From Bacilli bacterium (GTDB lineage: Bacteria > Bacillota_I > Bacilli_A > RF39 > UBA660): 22,434 nt of DNA. The stretch's first letter is position 1. Every line of letters starts with the position of its first letter. Where the stretch lies: assembly GCA_016302935.1 (NCBI GenBank), contig JAEDMO010000012.1, forward strand, positions 1 to 22,434. The letters run 5' to 3'. A program made the position numbers and the translations under genes. Positions 20,182-22,434 of the stretch are shown here, one piece after another. The notes beneath the pieces are model-generated. The model saw only the letters and a program-made list of their open reading frames with translations, was not told the DNA's origin and searched no databases.

Positions 20182-21081
20182 ATGTTACAAGTTAAGAATG
20201 TTACAAAGTATTATGATACTTTAAAAGCGGTGGATGATCTTTCTTTTGAGGTTAAAGAAGGAGAGATATTTGGTCTTCTTGGTTTAAATGGGGCTGGAAA
20301 GACAACTACATTTAGAATGATAATGGGTTTAATTGATGATTATACCGGTGAAATAACATTAAACGGTAAAAAAATAAGTTATGATATTACCGATCAAATT
20401 GGCTTTCTTACTGAAGAGAGAAGTTTGCTTACAAAATTAACTGTTTTGGAACAAGTAAAATTTTATGGTATTTTAAAGGGAATGAATGAAGATTTAATCG
20501 AAGAAGAATTAGATAAACTTTTGAAAATATTAAATATATATGAATATAAAAATAAAAAAATTAAGGAATTATCTAAGGGGAATCAACAAAAGATTCAATT
20601 GATTACGGCGATTATTCATAAACCTAAATTATTAATTTTAGATGAGCCTTTTAGTGGATTGGATCCTATCAATGTAGAATTATTTAAAAAATTAATTTTG
20701 GATTTAAAGAAAAAGGGTACAATGATAATTTTTTCATCACATAGAATGGAACACGTAGAATTATTTTGCGAAAAGCTTGTTATTTTAGTGAAGGGAAGAG
20801 CTATATTATCCGGTTATTTAAAGGATATAAAAAAGGATTTTGGTCAAAAAGTAATAACTATAGCAGGGGATATTGATGAAGATGAGGTTGCTAAGCAAGA
20901 TGGTGTAATTAGTGTAGAAAAAATTAAAGATGAATATAAGGTAAATATTAAGTCTGATGATTATACTAAAAATATTTTTAAATTTATAAGTAAATATGAT
21001 AATATTACTAAATTTACGGTGGAAGATCCTAGTTTAAATGAAATATTTGTAAGCATAGTAGGTGAACAATATGAAAACTAA
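20182..21081 (+). CDS. ABC transporter ATP-binding protein, YhaQ/NatA-like
   Basis: ATPase of an ABC-2 exporter with the next gene. 299 residues from ATG 20182 (GGTGAT upstream; the TTG at 20158 overlaps the -10). Walker A GLNGAGKT (34-41), Q-loop region FLTEERSLL (75-83), signature LSKGNQQKIQL (130-140), Walker B LLILDEPFSGLDP (150-162), H-loop H187 in FSSH. The NQQKIQ signature and a TEERSL Q-loop are typical of YhaQ/NatA-type ATPases, which work with NatB/YhaP permeases in sodium or drug efflux. The C-terminal 80 residues are the usual extra domain. It overlaps the permease start by 11 bases. Substrate is not predictable. Confidence 0.92.
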   Translation: MLQVKNVTKYYDTLKAVDDLSFEVKEGEIFGLLGLNGAGKTTTFRMIMGLIDDYTGEITLNGKKISYDITDQIGFLTEERSLLTKLTVLEQVKFYGILKGMNEDLIEEELDKLLKILNIYEYKNKKIKELSKGNQQKIQLITAIIHKPKLLILDEPFSGLDPINVELFKKLILDLKKKGTMIIFSSHRMEHVELFCEKLVILVKGRAILSGYLKDIKKDFGQKVITIAGDIDEDEVAKQDGVISVEKIKDEYKVNIKSDDYTKNIFKFISKYDNITKFTVEDPSLNEIFVSIVGEQYEN

Positions 21082-22372
21082 ATTAAAATATTTAATTAAA
21101 AATAGTTTGAGTAAGAAGATGAAAACTAAATGGTTTGTAATTGCTAATATTATTTTATTTGTTGTAATAGCAGGTTTAATAAATATAGATAGTATTATCA
21201 AATTTTTTGGTGGCGATTTTAATGATAAATTGGAAATCATGGTAATAGATAATATTGGTTCTTATGAAGAGTTTAAAAGTACTTATGAAATCGCCAGTGA
21301 AACTTTGAATTTGGGAGAAGTTGAAATTACTAAGTATGATAAGACTTATGAAGATGCTCTTTACGAAATAAAGGAAGAAGATAAAATTCTAATTGAATTA
21401 AATGCTGATGAGACTAATTTCGTAAGGGCTAAATTGGTTAGTAATGATAATATTGATGTGAATATATATCAACTTATAACGACCACAATTAATTCAATAA
21501 AACGGGATATTGCTTTGAAACACTATAATATATCTGATAATATTTTAGCTTTGATAGATGCTAAGGTAGAGATTGAAAGAATAAAACTAGATGATAATAA
21601 AAATGCTGATGAAATGTTAGAATTAATAATGGGGACTATATTTCCTTTAATTATATTACCATTTTTTATGTTAACAATGTTTTTAGTTCAAATGATTGGA
21701 GCTGAGATAAACGAGGAAAAAACTACTAAGGGAATGGAAATTATAATATCAAATGTTTCTCCAACTGTTCATTTTGCTTCTAAGATAATTGCTGGTAATG
21801 TTTTTGTACTTGCTCAAGGGTTATTGTTAATATTGTATGTCGTATTAGGGCTTGGTATAAGATTTGTATCCACTGGAGCGGTTATTGGTGGTGAGGTTCA
21901 AACATATGTTGGAGATATTATTAATAGTTTAAAGATATCTGGCGTATTGCCGGTATTGTCTAAGGCTATTCCTTTGACAATCATCTTGATGTTGATAACA
22001 TTTTTGGCATATTCATTAGTAGCAGGAATATTAGCTTCAATGACAACAAATATGGAGGATTTTCAACAACTTCAAACGCCAATTATTATTGTATCGTTGG
22101 TAGCGTATTATTTATCAATGATGGCAGCGATGTTTGAGGGAAGTTTATTTATAAAAATATTAGGATTTGTTCCGTTTATATCTTCATTGTTAGCGCCGGC
22201 TTTGTTGGTGTTGGGACAATTTAGTATAGTTGATATGGTCATTTCAATATTAATAACTTGTGCAACTGTATTTTTGCTATACAAATATGGTATTAAAATA
22301 TATAAGGTAGGAATATTAAATTATTCACAAAATAATTTATGGAAAAAAATGTTTAAAGCGGCTAGAAATTAG
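21071..22372 (+). CDS. ABC-2 type permease, YhaP/NatB-like
   Basis: 433 residues from ATG 21071 (GTAGGTG six bases before). The GTG at 21062 is in that site. Helix 1 is about 20-38 (FVIANIILFVVIAGLINI). A large outside domain follows (about 45-180, with EVEITKYDKTYEDALYEIKEE). Then five or more helices from about 183 to 415, including FPLIILPFFMLTMFLVQMIGAEINEEKTTKGME, the NatB/YhaP pattern. It forms the channel of the exporter powered by the previous gene product. Eleven-base overlap shows coupled translation. The gene ends 14 bases before tRNA-Leu. Confidence 0.9.
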   Translation: MKTKLKYLIKNSLSKKMKTKWFVIANIILFVVIAGLINIDSIIKFFGGDFNDKLEIMVIDNIGSYEEFKSTYEIASETLNLGEVEITKYDKTYEDALYEIKEEDKILIELNADETNFVRAKLVSNDNIDVNIYQLITTTINSIKRDIALKHYNISDNILALIDAKVEIERIKLDDNKNADEMLELIMGTIFPLIILPFFMLTMFLVQMIGAEINEEKTTKGMEIIISNVSPTVHFASKIIAGNVFVLAQGLLLILYVVLGLGIRFVSTGAVIGGEVQTYVGDIINSLKISGVLPVLSKAIPLTIILMLITFLAYSLVAGILASMTTNMEDFQQLQTPIIIVSLVAYYLSMMAAMFEGSLFIKILGFVPFISSLLAPALLVLGQFSIVDMVISILITCATVFLLYKYGIKIYKVGILNYSQNNLWKKMFKAARN

Positions 22373-22385
22373 CCCTTTAATTCTT

Positions 22386-22434
22386 GCGAGGATGGCGGAA
22401 TAGGTAGACGCGTACGTTTGAGGGGCGTATGACT
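22386..22434 (+). tRNA. tRNA-Leu (GAG anticodon), 5' part only
   Basis: GCGAGGA acceptor 5' strand, D-arm with GCGG...GCG, anticodon stem TACGT / GCGTA with loop TTGAGGG, giving anticodon GAG (Leu, codons CUU/CUC). The following TGACT begins the long variable arm expected for Leu. The window ends there. Confidence 0.88.

Overview
The window is AT-rich DNA with Gram-positive gene organisation: purine-rich AGGAGG-type ribosome sites, many extended -10 promoters (TGnTATAAT), U-tract terminators, and genes found together in Bacillota (ylbD-ylbE-ylbF-rsmD, polA-mutM, a YhaQ/YhaP-like ABC pair). Tryptophan is written TGG, and the gene before uvrC ends in TGA, so I read it with the standard code. 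This fits a low-GC Bacilli or walled relative of the Mollicutes (for example an uncultured gut lineage) rather than a true mycoplasma. The lineage is inference.

Layout. The window opens inside a tRNA-Cys(GCA) and closes inside a tRNA-Leu(GAG). From 46 to about 4000 lies an accessory region with wide gaps, small unrecognised genes, a CFI-box-type protein, a probable gene remnant, a RelB/DinJ-YafQ toxin-antitoxin pair, a His/Asn-rich small gene on the minus strand, and several structured untranslated stretches. A 40-50 bp element with the core CTCGAACTTTT occurs three times here: just after the tRNA-Cys, at 1972-2019 and at 3647-3689. It may mark the ends of an inserted island, or be a small RNA or regulatory motif.

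From 4220 the DNA is denser. An unrecognised 307-residue protein is followed by a convergent yigZ/yvyE-family gene, then by an unrecognised gene overlapping uvrC by four bases. Next come ylbD-ylbE-ylbF-rsmD in one tight run, an orphan type IV pilin-like gene, polA, a cation diffusion facilitator, mutM, fmt and a membrane-anchored protein. Repair (uvrC, polA, mutM) and translation start and maturation (fmt, def, rsmD, obg) are the main housekeeping themes.

From 16628 to 17830 is the most unusual stretch. It has a complete small transcription unit (promoter, strong ribosome site, nine-codon reading frame MWRWFFWWM, terminator), then a CPBP-like membrane protein that has lost the usual motif histidines, then an 81-residue exported or membrane peptide. 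After it come obg, a convergent def, a 59-residue Gly/Tyr/Cys-rich YjcZ-like gene, and a two-gene ABC exporter.

Main candidates for something undescribed: the Trp-rich micropeptide unit, the three-copy CTCGAACTTTT element with its mutually exclusive stems at 1993-2051, and the His/Asn-rich gene with a nine-T run between its ribosome site and start codon.
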